This document shows positions 8,485-17,895 of a stretch of DNA of 64,000 bases, one piece after another (the first letter of the stretch is position 1; each line of letters begins with the position of its first letter). The translations under genes were made by a program, and so were the position numbers. This DNA comes from Murimonas intestini (GTDB taxonomy: Bacteria > Bacillota > Clostridia > Lachnospirales > Lachnospiraceae), in assembly GCA_003148945.1 (NCBI GenBank), contig QGGY01000002.1:372001-436000 (forward strand), given 5' to 3'. The notes below the pieces were generated by a model. That model saw only the letters and a list, made by a program, of their open reading frames with translations. It had not been told where the DNA came from and ran no database searches.

Positions 8485-9255
8485 ATGGCAAATACTGTTA
8501 CCGAATACTATAACAATTATGATGAGGAACACCGGTTATTTAAAGATAACCTCCACCGCATCGAATGGCTGACAACGATGCACTTCTTTGACAAATTATT
8601 GAAACCTGAGTCAAAAATTTTCGACGGATGCGCGGGAACCGGCAGTTATTCCTTTGCCCTGGCTGAAAAAGGCCATCATGTCACTGCCAGTGACATCGTT
8701 CCATCTAATGTGGCGCTTATCCGCTCCAAACAGCAGAACACACCCATCCTCCGCGATATATTTACAGGAGATATCTGCCATGTTCCCCAATATACTGATG
8801 AGTACTTTGATACTGTCCTTTGCATGGGAGCTTTCTATCATTTAGATCATAAGACAAGAATTTCAGCCATGCAGGAATGCCTCCGGTTACTAAAAAAGGA
8901 CGGCCTTTTGGCAGTCAGTTATATCAGCCTCATGGCGAGCCTGGCATTAAATTTACATGAACATCTGGAAAATATAGATACGATCAGAGACTGCTACCAT
9001 AAACAAACCTTCGGCGATTCCTTTACTTTTATGACACCTCAGGATGCCGAAAGCCTGGCTGGCCTTTTTTCTCTAAAAATAGTTAAGCATCTGACTACTG
9101 ACGGACCTGCTTATTTATATGCAGATAAGATAAATTCAGCTGACAGTGATAATTTTAATAAATACATACAGCTGCATATAGAGACATGTGAAGATAAAAG
9201 TATACTGGGATTGGGACTGCATGGACTGATCATATTTCAGAAATGCGAACGATGA
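8485..9255 (+). CDS. Class I SAM-dependent methyltransferase
   Basis: This 256-residue cytosolic enzyme has a Rossmann methyltransferase core. Motif I is FDGCAGTGSYSFALAEKGH (about residues 43-62), followed by TASDIVPSN and, further on, CMGAFYHLDHK and LKKDGLLAVSYIS. The substrate cannot be told. I start it at ATG 8485, which has AAGGAGGGG 5-7 bp upstream. The frame is open further upstream, but ATG 8437 has no ribosome binding site. It is a single gene, convergent with rplQ and divergent from the yesMN promoter. It is somewhat AT-richer than its neighbours. Confidence 0.85.
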   Translation: MANTVTEYYNNYDEEHRLFKDNLHRIEWLTTMHFFDKLLKPESKIFDGCAGTGSYSFALAEKGHHVTASDIVPSNVALIRSKQQNTPILRDIFTGDICHVPQYTDEYFDTVLCMGAFYHLDHKTRISAMQECLRLLKKDGLLAVSYISLMASLALNLHEHLENIDTIRDCYHKQTFGDSFTFMTPQDAESLAGLFSLKIVKHLTTDGPAYLYADKINSADSDNFNKYIQLHIETCEDKSILGLGLHGLIIFQKCER

Positions 9256-9322
9256 ATCGTGTTGCAGGGTGGCGTTGCTGACATTCTTTTATTTGATTTG
9301 TCGCTAGCTTAACATAGAAAAA

Positions 9323-9353
9323 CCACCCTATACTTTGACCGGTAGCAGGGTGG
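9323..9353 (+). terminator. Hairpin after the methyltransferase gene
   Basis: The arms CCACCCT (9323-9329) and AGGGTGG (9347-9353) are perfectly complementary. The sequence after it is only moderately T-rich, so termination is uncertain. Confidence 0.4.
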
Positions 9354-9465
9354 AATTTCTACTTTACTATTGGGCCAACCCACCTTGTGGGCGGTTGTCC
9401 CTCTTTATGTCTATATCATAACAGATTTCAGTTATCTATTCAAGAATTTTTTACAGTATGTAGTT

Positions 9466-9502
9466 GAAAAAGAGCGCTACAGTATATGCTGCAGCGCTCT
9501 TC
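9466..9502 (-). terminator. Terminator of the ribosomal protein superoperon
   Basis: On the minus strand a 12-bp stem (AGAGCGCTGCAG with CTGTAGCGCTCT, one G-T pair) closes a 6-nt loop and is followed by TTTTT. It starts about 25 bp after the rplQ stop codon. Confidence 0.85.
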
Positions 9503-9525
9503 TTACACTCTATTTTTTATCGAAA

Positions 9526-10062
9526 CTACACAAGCTCGATAAGAACTTCCATAGCTCCGTCACCTCTACGCTGGCCGATCTTTACGATCCTGGTGTAACC
9601 ACCATTGCGGTCTGCGTATTTAGGAGCGATATCTGTGAATAATTTCTCAGCGATATCAACTTCTTTAGTATTTTTCTTCTTTCCAGCTGCTTCCTGCGGA
9701 ACTTCCTTTACAGTGTAAAGAATTTTCTTCATCTCTCTTCTTGCATGAAGTCTGGAAGGAGCATCCTTCTTGATTTCTTTCTGAACTTCATCGTAAACGG
9801 TTACTTTCTTGCCATCTACAACTTCTTTCACTCTCTTGCCGTCTTTGTCTTTTCTTGCTACCTTTGCAGTAACTGTAACGGTCTCAAAATTGTCTTTTTC
9901 CCTTACTGCCATAGCAATAAGTTTTTCAACAACTTTACGGATTTCTTTTGCTTTTGCTTCTGTTGTAACCATTTTACCATTATGAAGTAAAGAAGTTACC
10001 TGAGCTCTGATCAATGCCTTTCTCTGGCTTGATGTTCTGCTAAGTTTTCTATAACCTGCCAT
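9526..10062 (-). CDS. rplQ: 50S ribosomal protein L17
   Basis: L17 is a large-subunit protein and the last gene of the alpha part of the superoperon. The N-terminus [20 protein letters not shown] and the C-terminus [25 protein letters not shown] are diagnostic. At 178 residues it is much longer than the roughly 120-130 usual for the family. The excess lies in a charged stretch of about residues 55-100 and a shorter one near 118-132. The start is ATG 10062; the in-frame ATG 10077 overlaps the GGAGG ribosome binding site and is not used. A terminator follows the stop. Confidence 0.96.
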   Translation of the reverse strand: MAGYRKLSRTSSQRKALIRAQVTSLLHNGKMVTTEAKAKEIRKVVEKLIAMAVREKDNFETVTVTAKVARKDKDGKRVKEVVDGKKVTVYDEVQKEIKKDAPSRLHARREMKKILYTVKEVPQEAAGKKKNTKEVDIAEKLFTDIAPKYADRNGGYTRIVKIGQRRGDGAMEVLIELV

Positions 10063-10142
10063 TTTAATTTCCTCCATTTGTGGAACATCCGGAAACGCAC
10101 TTCGGGCTTACTCACCGGATGCTGTCTTGTCCATAATGTTTA

Positions 10143-11102
10143 TTATTCGTCGCTTGGATTAAGCTGTAAGCCAAGCTCCTTTAATTTGCCTAAAACCTCT
10201 TCTAATGATTTACGTCCTAAATTACGAACTTTCATCATGTCTTCTGAAGTTCTGTTGCACAATTCTTCAACGGTATTGATACCGGCTCTCTTTAAGCAGT
10301 TATAGGAACGAACAGATAACTCTAACTCGTCAATGTTCATTTCCAATACTTTTTCTTTTTCATTGTCTTCTTTTTCAATCATTACTTCTGCGGATTTCGC
10401 ATTTTCTGATAAGTCAATAAACAAGCTTAAGTGTGCGCTCAGGACTTTTGCAGCCAGGCTGACTGCTTCATCCGGCGCCAGAGTACCGTTTGTAAATACA
10501 TCTAATGTCAGCTTATCGTAATCGGTAATCTGACCTACACGGGTGTTCTGAACAGTCAGATTGACACGCTCTACAGGTGTGTAGATAGCGTCCACAGCGA
10601 TAACACCGATAGGCATATCATCTGTCTTGCCTTTATCTGCGCTCACATAGCCTCTGCCCTTCGTGATGGTGAGTTCCATGTAAAGCTTACTGTCAGCACC
10701 GCCGTTTAAGGTTGCGATAACCTGGTCGGGGTTCAGTATCTCGATATCCTGATCTGCCTGGATATCTGCACCAGTAACTACGCCTTCGCCTTCAAATTCA
10801 ATATAGGCAACTTTTGCTTCATTCGTCTCACTGTTATTCTTAATAGCCAGTGATTTGATGTTCATAATAATTTCGGTAACGTCTTCTTTTACACCAGGAA
10901 TGGAACTGAATTCATGAAGTACACCTTCAATCTTCACCTGGCTCACTGCTGCTCCAGGTAATGAAGACAGCATGATTCTCCGAAGGGAATTGCCCAGTGT
11001 TGTTCCATAACCTCTTTCAAGAGGCTCAACAACAAATCTTCCGTATTTCTTGTCGTCTGATATCTCAGTTATCTCAATTTTTGGTTTATTAAAATCGAAC
11101 AC
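10143..11102 (-). CDS. rpoA: DNA-directed RNA polymerase alpha subunit
   Basis: RpoA nucleates RNA polymerase assembly and contacts activators and UP elements. The N-terminal domain contains [19 protein letters not shown] (about residues 34-52). The C-terminal domain (about 250-319) contains the two helix-hairpin-helix motifs [15 protein letters not shown] and [12 protein letters not shown]. The 319-residue length is normal. It lies between rpsD and rplQ, the usual order, and has a GGAGG-type site before ATG 11102. Confidence 0.98.
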   Translation of the reverse strand: MFDFNKPKIEITEISDDKKYGRFVVEPLERGYGTTLGNSLRRIMLSSLPGAAVSQVKIEGVLHEFSSIPGVKEDVTEIIMNIKSLAIKNNSETNEAKVAYIEFEGEGVVTGADIQADQDIEILNPDQVIATLNGGADSKLYMELTITKGRGYVSADKGKTDDMPIGVIAVDAIYTPVERVNLTVQNTRVGQITDYDKLTLDVFTNGTLAPDEAVSLAAKVLSAHLSLFIDLSENAKSAEVMIEKEDNEKEKVLEMNIDELELSVRSYNCLKRAGINTVEELCNRTSEDMMKVRNLGRKSLEEVLGKLKELGLQLNPSDE

Positions 11103-11158
11103 TACAATGCCCCTCCTTTTGGGTTATCTTTGTTTTGAGGGTTTCGAAATCACTTTAA

Positions 11159-11752
11159 TTATTTAGAATATAATTCGACGATAAGCATTTCATCAACCGG
11201 CACATCGATAACTTCTCTTGCAGGAAGTTCCTTTACTGTGCCCTTTAAAGCTTCCTGGTCAGCCTCTAACCACTCCGGAACAAGTCTTCCGCCTGTAGCT
11301 TCCAGGATATCTTTATATCTCTGGGAACCTTTGCATTTTTCTTTGATTTCCACAGTGTCACCAGCTTTTACTAAGTAAGAAGGAATGTTAACCTGCTTTC
11401 CGTTTACCATAACATGCTTATGGTCAACGATCTGCCTTGCTTCTTTCCTTGTTCTGGCAAATCCTAAACGGTAGATTACATTATCAAGTCTGCTCTCTAA
11501 TGTGATCATCAGGTTAGGGCCTGTCATACCCGGCATTTTTTCAGCCTTCTCATAATAGTTTCTGAAAGGTTTTTCCAGAACGCCATAGATGAATTTTGCT
11601 TTCTGTTTTTCTCTTAACTGTAAACCATACTCACTTACTTTACGGTTTGCTCTCTTTAATTCTCTGGTTGATTTTTTATCAATTCCTAAATATACCGGAT
11701 CCAGACCGAGTGAACGGCATCTTTTAAGAACAGGAACTCTATTAACTGCCAT
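11159..11752 (-). CDS. rpsD: 30S ribosomal protein S4
   Basis: S4 is a primary 16S rRNA binder that nucleates small-subunit assembly and in several bacteria represses its own operon. The S4 RNA-binding domain is seen at about residues 88-150 ([18 protein letters not shown], then [21 protein letters not shown] split across it). The N-terminus has one cysteine (KRCRSLGL) and no CxxC pairs, so it is the zinc-free form. The 197-residue length is normal. It lies in the rpsM-rpsK-rpsD-rpoA-rplQ cluster. Confidence 0.97.
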   Translation of the reverse strand: MAVNRVPVLKRCRSLGLDPVYLGIDKKSTRELKRANRKVSEYGLQLREKQKAKFIYGVLEKPFRNYYEKAEKMPGMTGPNLMITLESRLDNVIYRLGFARTRKEARQIVDHKHVMVNGKQVNIPSYLVKAGDTVEIKEKCKGSQRYKDILEATGGRLVPEWLEADQEALKGTVKELPAREVIDVPVDEMLIVELYSK

Positions 11753-11769
11753 TTTAACTTTCCTCCTGA

Positions 11770-12165
11770 TTAGACTCTTCTACGTTTTGGTGGACGGCAT
11801 CCGTTATGCGGAACCGGAGTTACGTCTCTGATACTTGTTACTTCAAGACCACATGCCTGAAGGGCACGGATTGCTGCTTCACGTCCTGAACCAGGTCCTT
11901 TAACAAAAACATCCACTGTTTTAAGGCCATGTACTAAAGCTGCTTTTGTAGCAGTTTCAGCTGCCATCTGAGCTGCATATGGAGTAGATTTCCTTGAACC
12001 TCTAAATCCCAGACCACCGGCACTTGCCCATGATAAAGCATTTCCTTCAGCATCTGTCAATGTTACGATTGTGTTATTGAAAGATGACTGGATATGTGCC
12101 TGTCCGCGTTCAACGTTTTTTCTGACACGCTTTTTTGTCACTTTTTTGGTAACTTTTTTAGCCAT
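11770..12165 (-). CDS. rpsK: 30S ribosomal protein S11
   Basis: S11 sits on the 30S platform and helps position mRNA in the E site. The 131-residue sequence has the basic start [17 protein letters not shown], then [15 protein letters not shown], and ends [13 protein letters not shown]; all are hallmark S11 segments. It follows rpsM by about 100 bp. That gap contains a 7-bp hairpin (GCACTTA with TAAGTGC) but no obvious promoter. Confidence 0.97.
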   Translation of the reverse strand: MAKKVTKKVTKKRVRKNVERGQAHIQSSFNNTIVTLTDAEGNALSWASAGGLGFRGSRKSTPYAAQMAAETATKAALVHGLKTVDVFVKGPGSGREAAIRALQACGLEVTSIRDVTPVPHNGCRPPKRRRV

Positions 12166-12265
12166 TTTAAACTAACCTACTTTCTCGTTTTCTAAATTAA
12201 TGTGTTTATATAATAGACCGCACCGGAATCATGCTGCACTTAGCAGCCTGCATCCCTTAAGTGCA

Positions 12266-12634
12266 CTATTTCTTCTTGTTTGCAACAGTTCTCTTAGGAC
12301 CTTTTCTGGTTCTTGCATTTGTCTTAGTCTTCTGTCCACGTACAGGAAGTCCCTTCCTGTGACGGATTCCCCTGTAGCATCCGATCTCCTGAAGTCTCTT
12401 GATGTTCATGGCGATCTCTCTTCTTAAATCACCTTCTACAGTCTGAGATTCATCAATAACGTCACGGATTCTTCCTACTTCCTCATCTGTCAGATCTCTG
12501 ACACGAGTACTCGGATCTACCTTTGCTTCTGCAAGGATTCTGTTTGAGCTTGTTCTACCAATACCATAGATATAAGTCAAGCCGATTTCTACACGTTTTT
12601 CTCTTGGTAAGTCTACACCAGCAATACGAGCCAT
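12266..12634 (-). CDS. rpsM: 30S ribosomal protein S13
   Basis: S13 is in the 30S head and contacts the P-site tRNA and L5. The 122-residue protein starts [21 protein letters not shown] and ends with the basic tail [12 protein letters not shown]. The conserved [14 protein letters not shown] lies near residue 91-105. It has an unusually long upstream gap (335 bp to rpmJ) containing a promoter and a structured leader, so this part of the superoperon can be expressed and controlled separately. Confidence 0.97.
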   Translation of the reverse strand: MARIAGVDLPREKRVEIGLTYIYGIGRTSSNRILAEAKVDPSTRVRDLTDEEVGRIRDVIDESQTVEGDLRREIAMNIKRLQEIGCYRGIRHRKGLPVRGQKTKTNARTRKGPKRTVANKKK

Positions 12635-12659
12635 GTAATTTTTTCCTCCATTTTCTGCT

Positions 12660-12729
12660 GACAGCTTTTTTTGTACAGCCCACTGTCCCGGGCGGACAAT
12701 GTCTGAAATGTGTGTACTCTGAAGCTGTC
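12660..12729 (-). promoter_or_regulatory. Structured mRNA leader of rpsM
   Basis: Three nested stems are visible on the minus strand: GACAGCTT with AAGCTGTC (12722-12729 and 12660-12667), GTACA with TGTAC (12713-12717 and 12673-12677), and an 8-bp stem CATTGTCC with GGACAGTG (12694-12701 and 12681-12688). They end about 15 bp before the GGAGG of rpsM. The position suggests autogenous control by a ribosomal protein, with S4 the precedent in other bacteria (inference). Confidence 0.55.
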
Positions 12730-12864
12730 TTAAGTTATATTGTCCCTAATTGAGATGCCAGGTTGGGCATCCAGCCGCATTTTAGATACGACCTTTCCGT
12801 AAGTATAGATATAAGAAGACATGGTACCTGCTGAGCCTTCCGCTGGTTTCCCAGACCTTACGGT

Positions 12865-12893
12865 ATTATAAGCAATATAAATGTGAATCAAGT
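12865..12893 (-). promoter_or_regulatory. Internal promoter upstream of rpsM
   Basis: A perfect -10 TATAAT lies at 12865-12870 on the minus strand. The -35 is either ACTTGA (12888-12893, 17 bp spacing) or TTGATT (12886-12891, 15 bp). Transcripts would carry a leader of about 220 nt. Apart from this promoter and the stems at 12660-12729, I see no ORF in the 12635-12969 gap. Confidence 0.55.
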
Positions 12894-12969
12894 TCACTCT
12901 ATATTCTTATCAGCACGAACAACTAAGCCGCGTGGTTCATGCTGCAGCCGCACAATAAACCTCACAAAC

Positions 12970-13083
12970 TTAACCTTGTCTCTGTTTGTGTTTCGGATTT
13001 TCACAGATTACTCTGATGCTACCCTTTCTTTTGATGATCTTGCATTTCTCGCAAATTGGTTTAACTGATGATCTAACCTTCAT
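12970..13083 (-). CDS. rpmJ: 50S ribosomal protein L36 (zinc-binding form)
   Basis: This 37-residue protein starts [14 protein letters not shown] and ends [12 protein letters not shown]. It has the C-x2-C...C-x4-H zinc ribbon pattern of the C+ L36 form (Cys 11, 14, 27 and His 32). The start is ATG 13083, with GGAGG about 8 bp upstream; the longer open frame upstream has no role. It lies between infA and rpsM with its own strong promoter. Confidence 0.97.
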   Translation of the reverse strand: MKVRSSVKPICEKCKIIKRKGSIRVICENPKHKQRQG

Positions 13084-13174
13084 TGTGGTAAATCCTCCTT
13101 TCATACCGATTGGCCGCCCTTTTTTGGGCATAATAAGGCATAAAAAATACACCTCTTTACAAAGTACGAGTGTT

Positions 13175-13203
13175 ATTATAGCATCTGTATACAAAAAAAG
13201 CAA
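13175..13203 (-). promoter_or_regulatory. Internal promoter upstream of rpmJ
   Basis: The -35 TTGCTT (13198-13203) and the perfect -10 TATAAT (13175-13180) are 17 bp apart on the minus strand. This gives rpmJ and the alpha genes a second start of transcription inside the superoperon. The rest of the 13084-13317 gap shows nothing else clear. Confidence 0.7.
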
Positions 13204-13317
13204 GTGTTATATTTAAAAAATTATACCTGGATATGTAAAACAGCAAGACACCAGATCCGATGCCTCACTGTTTCCATTATCAGCTTAAATTCTATTATAT
13301 ACAGAATTAAAAATGCC

Positions 13318-13536
13318 TTATTTATCTCTCCATATGATCCTGCCCTTAGAGAGGTCATACGGTGACATTTCTATAGTTACCTTATCTCCCGGCAGGATAC
13401 GGATAAAATTCATGCGGAGCTTTCCGCTGATATGTGCCAGTATCTCATGCTTATTCTCAAGTTCTACCCTGAACATTGCATTTGGGAGCTTTTCTAATAC
13501 GGTTCCTTCTACTTCAATAACATCTGCTTTTGACAT
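13318..13536 (-). CDS. infA: Translation initiation factor IF-1
   Basis: IF-1 is a one-domain OB-fold protein that binds the 30S A site during initiation. The 72-residue sequence starts [20 protein letters not shown] and has the conserved [14 protein letters not shown]-like stretch (here [20 protein letters not shown]) and the end KGRIIWRDK. It follows the KOW-protein gene with only one base between stop and start. Confidence 0.97.
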   Translation of the reverse strand: MSKADVIEVEGTVLEKLPNAMFRVELENKHEILAHISGKLRMNFIRILPGDKVTIEMSPYDLSKGRIIWRDK

Positions 13537-13537
13537 C

Positions 13538-13816
13538 TTAAACCTCCTGAATCGAATTTGTCATCTTAAGACTTTTTAGTATTCGTTTAATTTCTTCATT
13601 TTTATATTCTCTGTCTATACTGTCCCTGGAGCCCTCCGGCACAGATTTAATAACCTGCATATGCATCAGTTTTTTCTTCTTCGGCCGTTCTGCAGTCCTC
13701 AGCCTCCCGTCCGCAAGATATGCATAATCACCTTCCAGCTTCAGTATCAGATATAAATGACCTCTGTCATGACCCGCCATAGATATGGCTGCCATCCCTG
13801 CCTGAACTCTTTCCAT
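13538..13816 (-). CDS. KOW-domain RNA-binding protein (L14e-like)
   Basis: This 92-residue protein is a conserved resident of the map-infA interval in Clostridia. The N-terminal KOW-like fold is seen in [22 protein letters not shown], followed by the basic segment [17 protein letters not shown] Lys/Glu-rich tail follows ([16 protein letters not shown]). It is assumed to bind rRNA or the ribosome, but the exact role is not known to me. The ATG at 13816 has AGAGGTG upstream. It lies 12 bp after map and 1 bp before infA. Confidence 0.85.
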   Translation of the reverse strand: MERVQAGMAAISMAGHDRGHLYLILKLEGDYAYLADGRLRTAERPKKKKLMHMQVIKSVPEGSRDSIDREYKNEEIKRILKSLKMTNSIQEV

Positions 13817-13828
13817 TCCGGCACCTCT

Positions 13829-14593
13829 TCATTCATTTAAGCGGCCAAGTGTAAGAATTTCCGGCTCACCTTCAGTAATCAGCACCGTGTTCTCGTAATG
13901 TGCTGAAAGAGATCCGTCCTCCGTCACTACAGTCCAGTCATCATCCAGCCACTCCACATCATAGCGTCCTGCGTTTATCATAGGCTCTATAGCCAGCGTC
14001 ATGCCGGGTACAAGACGTATTCCCCTGCGCTTCTGATGGAAATTAGGTATCTGCGGGTCTTCATGAAGCGCATGGCCTATTCCGTGGCCCACAAGATCAC
14101 GTACTACACCGTATCCAAAGCTTTCCGCATATGCGCCGATCGCATTGGAGATATCATGGAGATGGTTTCCTGCCTTTGCAAACTCTATTCCTTTGAAAAA
14201 GCTCTCTCTCGTCACATCCATGAGTTTCTGTGCTTCCTTACTGATCTCACCTACAGCGTGAGTCCTGGCCGCATCTGAGTGCATTCCCTGATAGATAAGC
14301 CCTGCATCCAGGCTGACAATGTCGCCTTCTTTTAATATATGGTCCTTACGGGGTATCCCATGCACCACTTCATCGTTCACTGATACACAGATGGACGCCG
14401 GATACCCGTTGTAATGAAGAAAATTCGGAGTACATCCAAAGCTTCTGATAATCTGCTCACCCAGGTGATCGATCTCCCAGGTAGAGATGCCGGGCTTTAC
14501 AGCCTTGCCCAATTCGTCATGAACGATTTCAAGGAGCCTTCCGGCTTCTCTCATCAGTTCGATTTCCTTTGCAGACTTTATTGTTACTGACAT
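13829..14593 (-). CDS. map: Methionine aminopeptidase, type I
   Basis: Map removes the N-terminal Met from nascent proteins as a dimetal hydrolase. The 254-residue sequence has the metal-ligand segments SLDAGLIYQGMHSDAART (two Asp), GHGIGHALHEDP (His) and LAIEPMINAG (Glu), with the final Glu near the C-terminus (HYENTVLIT). The substrate His is in FLHYNGYPASICVSVNDEVVHG. It lies between adk and the KOW gene, the usual order. Confidence 0.97.
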   Translation of the reverse strand: MSVTIKSAKEIELMREAGRLLEIVHDELGKAVKPGISTWEIDHLGEQIIRSFGCTPNFLHYNGYPASICVSVNDEVVHGIPRKDHILKEGDIVSLDAGLIYQGMHSDAARTHAVGEISKEAQKLMDVTRESFFKGIEFAKAGNHLHDISNAIGAYAESFGYGVVRDLVGHGIGHALHEDPQIPNFHQKRRGIRLVPGMTLAIEPMINAGRYDVEWLDDDWTVVTEDGSLSAHYENTVLITEGEPEILTLGRLNE

Positions 14594-14598
14594 ACTAT

Positions 14599-15243
14599 TT
14601 ACGCTCCTAAAATTTGCACGATAGCCGCAAAGACATCGTCCATATCAACGGTGCCGTCTACTTCTCTGAGCACTCCGGCAGAGCCATAGTACTCGATCAG
14701 CGGCTGTGTCTGTTCATGATAAACATTCAGACGTTTCTTAACAGTTTCCGGCTTGTCATCATCTCTTAAGATCAGTTTTTCGCCGCAGATATCGCATACA
14801 CCTTCTGTCTTCGTCGGGTTGAACTCCACATGGTAGGTAGCGCCGCAGCCTACACATGCCCTTCTTCCGCCCATTCTGTTTACGATATTCTCATCCGGTA
14901 CTTCTACATTGATGGCATAGTCAATCTTCTCATTCAGCTTTGCCAGCGCCTCGTCGAGACACTGTGCCTGCGGGATGTTCCTTGGAAAACCATCCAGTAT
15001 GTACCCGTTTTTGGCATCATCCTGCTGGATGCGGTCAATTACAAGATCCACTGTCAGCTCATCCGGAACTAAAAGTCCCTGGTCCATGTAAGTCTTGGCT
15101 TTCTTGCCCAGCTCTGTTCCCTGCTTGATATTCGCGCGGAAGATATCTCCCGTAGAAATGTGGGGAATCCCATATTTCTCAGCTATTCTCTTGGCCTGAG
15201 TCCCTTTTCCTGCTCCCGGTGCGCCTAACATGATAATCTTCAT
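14599..15243 (-). CDS. adk: Adenylate kinase, zinc-containing LID
   Basis: Adk interconverts ATP + AMP and 2 ADP. The 214-residue long form has the P-loop [10 protein letters not shown] at residues 7-16, the NMP motif [10 protein letters not shown] and [11 protein letters not shown]. The LID carries a tetracysteine zinc site, CVGC and CDIC, at about residues 130-153, typical of Gram-positive enzymes. It lies 111 bp downstream of secY. That gap holds a hairpin with arms ATCCTGC and GCAGGAT. Confidence 0.97.
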   Translation of the reverse strand: MKIIMLGAPGAGKGTQAKRIAEKYGIPHISTGDIFRANIKQGTELGKKAKTYMDQGLLVPDELTVDLVIDRIQQDDAKNGYILDGFPRNIPQAQCLDEALAKLNEKIDYAINVEVPDENIVNRMGGRRACVGCGATYHVEFNPTKTEGVCDICGEKLILRDDDKPETVKKRLNVYHEQTQPLIEYYGSAGVLREVDGTVDMDDVFAAIVQILGA

Positions 15244-15354
15244 AAACCCTACCTCCTATAAAATTTTGTTTATATAGTATTTTAGTGCACTATCCCACCC
15301 ACCGCATCCTGCACCTGCAGGATATGGCGGATAAAGAAGCACACTTATTTTAAT

Positions 15355-16707
15355 TTAATCACTCAAGAAGCCTCTGTAGTTACGCACTAACATCTGGGAC
15401 TCGATCTGTTTTAATGTCTCCAGCACTACGCCTACGATAATGATGATGGATGTTCCGCCAAAGGAAACATATGCACCGAACACGCCGTTAGCGACGATTG
15501 GAATCGTACAAACAATCAAAAGTCCGATTGCTCCTATAAATATGATATAATTCAATATTTTATTCAGATAGTCAGTTGTCGGTTTTCCTGGACGTATGCC
15601 CGGGATAAAACCACCCTGTTTTTTCATATTATCTGCTACTTCAATCGGGTTGAATGTAATTGAAGTATAGAAGTAGGCAAAGAATATGATAAGCACTGCA
15701 TATACTACGAATCCGACTGTATAAATCGGTGCGCTTGGCTTAAACCAGTTCTGCTGGCTTGTCATTCCCAGAATAGTCGCTCCTACGCCTGTACCGCCTG
15801 TCTTGCCCATAAATGTAGCTATGATGGACGGCATGGACATTAATGATGAAGCAAAGATTACAGGAATAACACCTGCAGTGTTAACTTTCAGCGGGATATG
15901 GGTGGACTGTCCGCCAACCATTTTTCTTCCCTGCATTTTCTTCGCATACTGCACCGGAATCTTCCTCTGAGCATCGTTCAGAAGAATGACCAGGATTACA
16001 GTTACAACTACAACTGCCAGAATAATCAGCGCTGCGAGGGCACCTTTTGCTACCGTCTTGCCCTTTACAAAGTCATTGAAGAGACTTGTCAGATCAGACG
16101 GAACTCTGGACAGGATATTAATCATCAAGACTATAGAAATACCATTTCCTACACCCTTTTCAGTGATACGCTCACCGACCCACATAAGGAATGCAGAACC
16201 GGCTGTGAGCGCAACAACTACCACGAGTACTGCGGAAGCTTGAGCTATAAAGCCTGCATCCGCCTGCCGCATAACAGGAATCAATCCCTGGTTGCCGAAG
16301 CCGATTGCCATTGCAATGGACTCTATCAATGCCAATGCAACAGTTACATATCTGGTGATTGCTGTGATTTTCTTTCTTCCGTCTTCTCCATCCTTCTGCA
16401 TCTCTTCCAGTTTAGGGATAGCGATGGTAAGAAGCTGGATAATGATGGAAGATGTAATGTATGGTGTAATGTTCAATGCGAAAATAGACATCTTCTCAAA
16501 GGATCCGCCGGTGAATGCGCTGAAAAAGTTGAACGCACCGCCTGCGGCCTGCTGCTGTTTTGCAAACCAGTCTGAAAAGAAGCTCCTGTCAATGCCAGGC
16601 ACTGGCAGCTGGGAGCCAAGCCTTACGACTACCAGCATAAACAATGTGAAGAGAATCTTATTACGCACGTCTTTAATCTTAAAGGCATTTCGCAGCGTCT
16701 CAAACAT
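15355..16707 (-). CDS. secY: Preprotein translocase subunit SecY
   Basis: SecY forms the protein-conducting channel of the plasma membrane with SecE and SecG. The 450-residue sequence has ten hydrophobic segments. The plug and pore region includes GSQLPVPGIDRSF near the N-terminus and the cytoplasmic loop QGRKMVGGQSTHIPLKVN. The start ATG overlaps the rplO stop by one base (TAATG), indicating translational coupling. The C-terminus is SQMLVRNYRGFLSD. Confidence 0.97.
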   Translation of the reverse strand: MFETLRNAFKIKDVRNKILFTLFMLVVVRLGSQLPVPGIDRSFFSDWFAKQQQAAGGAFNFFSAFTGGSFEKMSIFALNITPYITSSIIIQLLTIAIPKLEEMQKDGEDGRKKITAITRYVTVALALIESIAMAIGFGNQGLIPVMRQADAGFIAQASAVLVVVVALTAGSAFLMWVGERITEKGVGNGISIVLMINILSRVPSDLTSLFNDFVKGKTVAKGALAALIILAVVVVTVILVILLNDAQRKIPVQYAKKMQGRKMVGGQSTHIPLKVNTAGVIPVIFASSLMSMPSIIATFMGKTGGTGVGATILGMTSQQNWFKPSAPIYTVGFVVYAVLIIFFAYFYTSITFNPIEVADNMKKQGGFIPGIRPGKPTTDYLNKILNYIIFIGAIGLLIVCTIPIVANGVFGAYVSFGGTSIIIIVGVVLETLKQIESQMLVRNYRGFLSD

Positions 16708-17147
16708 TAGATCACCTCGGCTTTTCCACCCAGCGCTTCAATTTTTGTCTTAGCACTTTCGCTGAAGGCATTTACTTTAACAGTAAGCTTCTTTGTAAGT
16801 TCTCCGTTACCGAGGATCTTAACACCATCTTTTGCACTTTTGATGATTCCAGCTTCTAATAAAGTATCAATTGTAACTTCAGTATCATTGTCAAATCTTT
16901 CAAGAGTACTGATATTGATAGCTTCGATATCCAGAGTGTTTCTGTTAGTGAAACCTCTCTTCGGGATACGTCTATATAAAGGCATCTGACCGCCTTCAAA
17001 TCCTACTCTTGGTGCGCCTGAACGGGCTTTCTGGCCTTTGTGTCCCTTACCAGCTGTCTTGCCGTTTCCTGAACCGTGTCCACGTCCTCTTCTGAAGTTA
17101 TCATTATGTGTTGAGCCTTCTGCCGGCCTTAAGTTTGATAAATCCAT
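16707..17147 (-). CDS. rplO: 50S ribosomal protein L15
   Basis: L15 is a late-assembly 50S protein. The 146-residue sequence starts [12 protein letters not shown], followed by a long Gly/Arg/Lys-rich extension ([20 protein letters not shown]). This extension reaches into the 23S rRNA core. The globular C-terminal part ends with LGGKAEVI. It lies 24 bp after rpmD and overlaps secY by one base. Confidence 0.97.
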   Translation of the reverse strand: MDLSNLRPAEGSTHNDNFRRGRGHGSGNGKTAGKGHKGQKARSGAPRVGFEGGQMPLYRRIPKRGFTNRNTLDIEAINISTLERFDNDTEVTIDTLLEAGIIKSAKDGVKILGNGELTKKLTVKVNAFSESAKTKIEALGGKAEVI

Positions 17148-17171
17148 TTCGACACCTCCTTGTTGAATAAT

Positions 17172-17354
17172 TTAGATTTCTTCTACTTTCACTAAATGCT
17201 GAACCTGTTTTACCATTCCCAATGTAGCGGCATTGTTCGGAAGCTCAACAGATTTGTTGAGTTTCTTAAGACCAAGTGCTGCTACAGTAGCACGGTGTTT
17301 CGGGATAGCACAAATTGTAGATTTTACTAATGTAACTTTTAATTTATCTGCCAT
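17172..17354 (-). CDS. rpmD: 50S ribosomal protein L30
   Basis: L30 is a 60-residue 50S protein. The sequence MADKLKVTLVKSTICAIPKH followed by LGLKKLNKSVELPN and ending VKQVQHLVKVEEI matches the bacterial short form. It lies 14 bp after rpsE and 24 bp before rplO, as in other Firmicutes spc operons. Confidence 0.96.
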   Translation of the reverse strand: MADKLKVTLVKSTICAIPKHRATVAALGLKKLNKSVELPNNAATLGMVKQVQHLVKVEEI

Positions 17355-17368
17355 TTTTAGAACCCTCC

Positions 17369-17878
17369 TTAAGCGCGAATGTCTTCAACAGATTTTCCGC
17401 GAAGCCTTGCAACTTCTTCTGGGGATTTAATCTGTTTTAAACCTTCCAGAGTAGCAAGTACTACGTTCTGCTTATTGTTAGAGCCCAGTGACTTTGTACG
17501 GATATTCTTAACGCCTGCCAGTTCCAGCACGCTACGTGCAGGACCGCCGGCGATAACACCAGTACCTTCAGGAGCTCTCTTAAGCAGTACGGAAGCGCCG
17601 CCGAATTTACCCTGAATGTCATGTGGGATACTAGCATTGTCATCCATTGCAACCTTGATCAGTTTCTTAGCTGCATCTTCTTTACCTTTACGGATAGCTT
17701 CCGGGATCTCAGCTGCTTTTCCTAAGCCTGCCCCAACGTGTCCATTGCCATCGCCGACAACAACCAAAGCTGTGAAACGGAAGTTACGACCACCTTTAAC
17801 AACTTTTGTTACACGCTTGATTGATACTACTTTTTCGTTCAACTCTAACTGACTAGCATCAATTATTGTATGTTTCAT
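17369..17878 (-). CDS. rpsE: 30S ribosomal protein S5
   Basis: S5 contributes to decoding fidelity and mRNA unwinding at the entry site. The 169-residue protein has the double-stranded-RNA-binding-like N-terminal domain ([19 protein letters not shown]) and the C-terminal domain with [16 protein letters not shown] and [22 protein letters not shown] precedes ATG 17878. Position between rplR and rpmD is standard. Confidence 0.97.
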   Translation of the reverse strand: MKHTIIDASQLELNEKVVSIKRVTKVVKGGRNFRFTALVVVGDGNGHVGAGLGKAAEIPEAIRKGKEDAAKKLIKVAMDDNASIPHDIQGKFGGASVLLKRAPEGTGVIAGGPARSVLELAGVKNIRTKSLGSNNKQNVVLATLEGLKQIKSPEEVARLRGKSVEDIRA

Positions 17879-17895
17879 GTGTTCTTCCTCCTTGT

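Noticed and set aside
15898-16575. Plus-strand ORF of 225 codons opposite secY
   Set aside because: It is a shadow of secY: Cys-, His- and Asn-rich, and the opposite frame is a certain gene.
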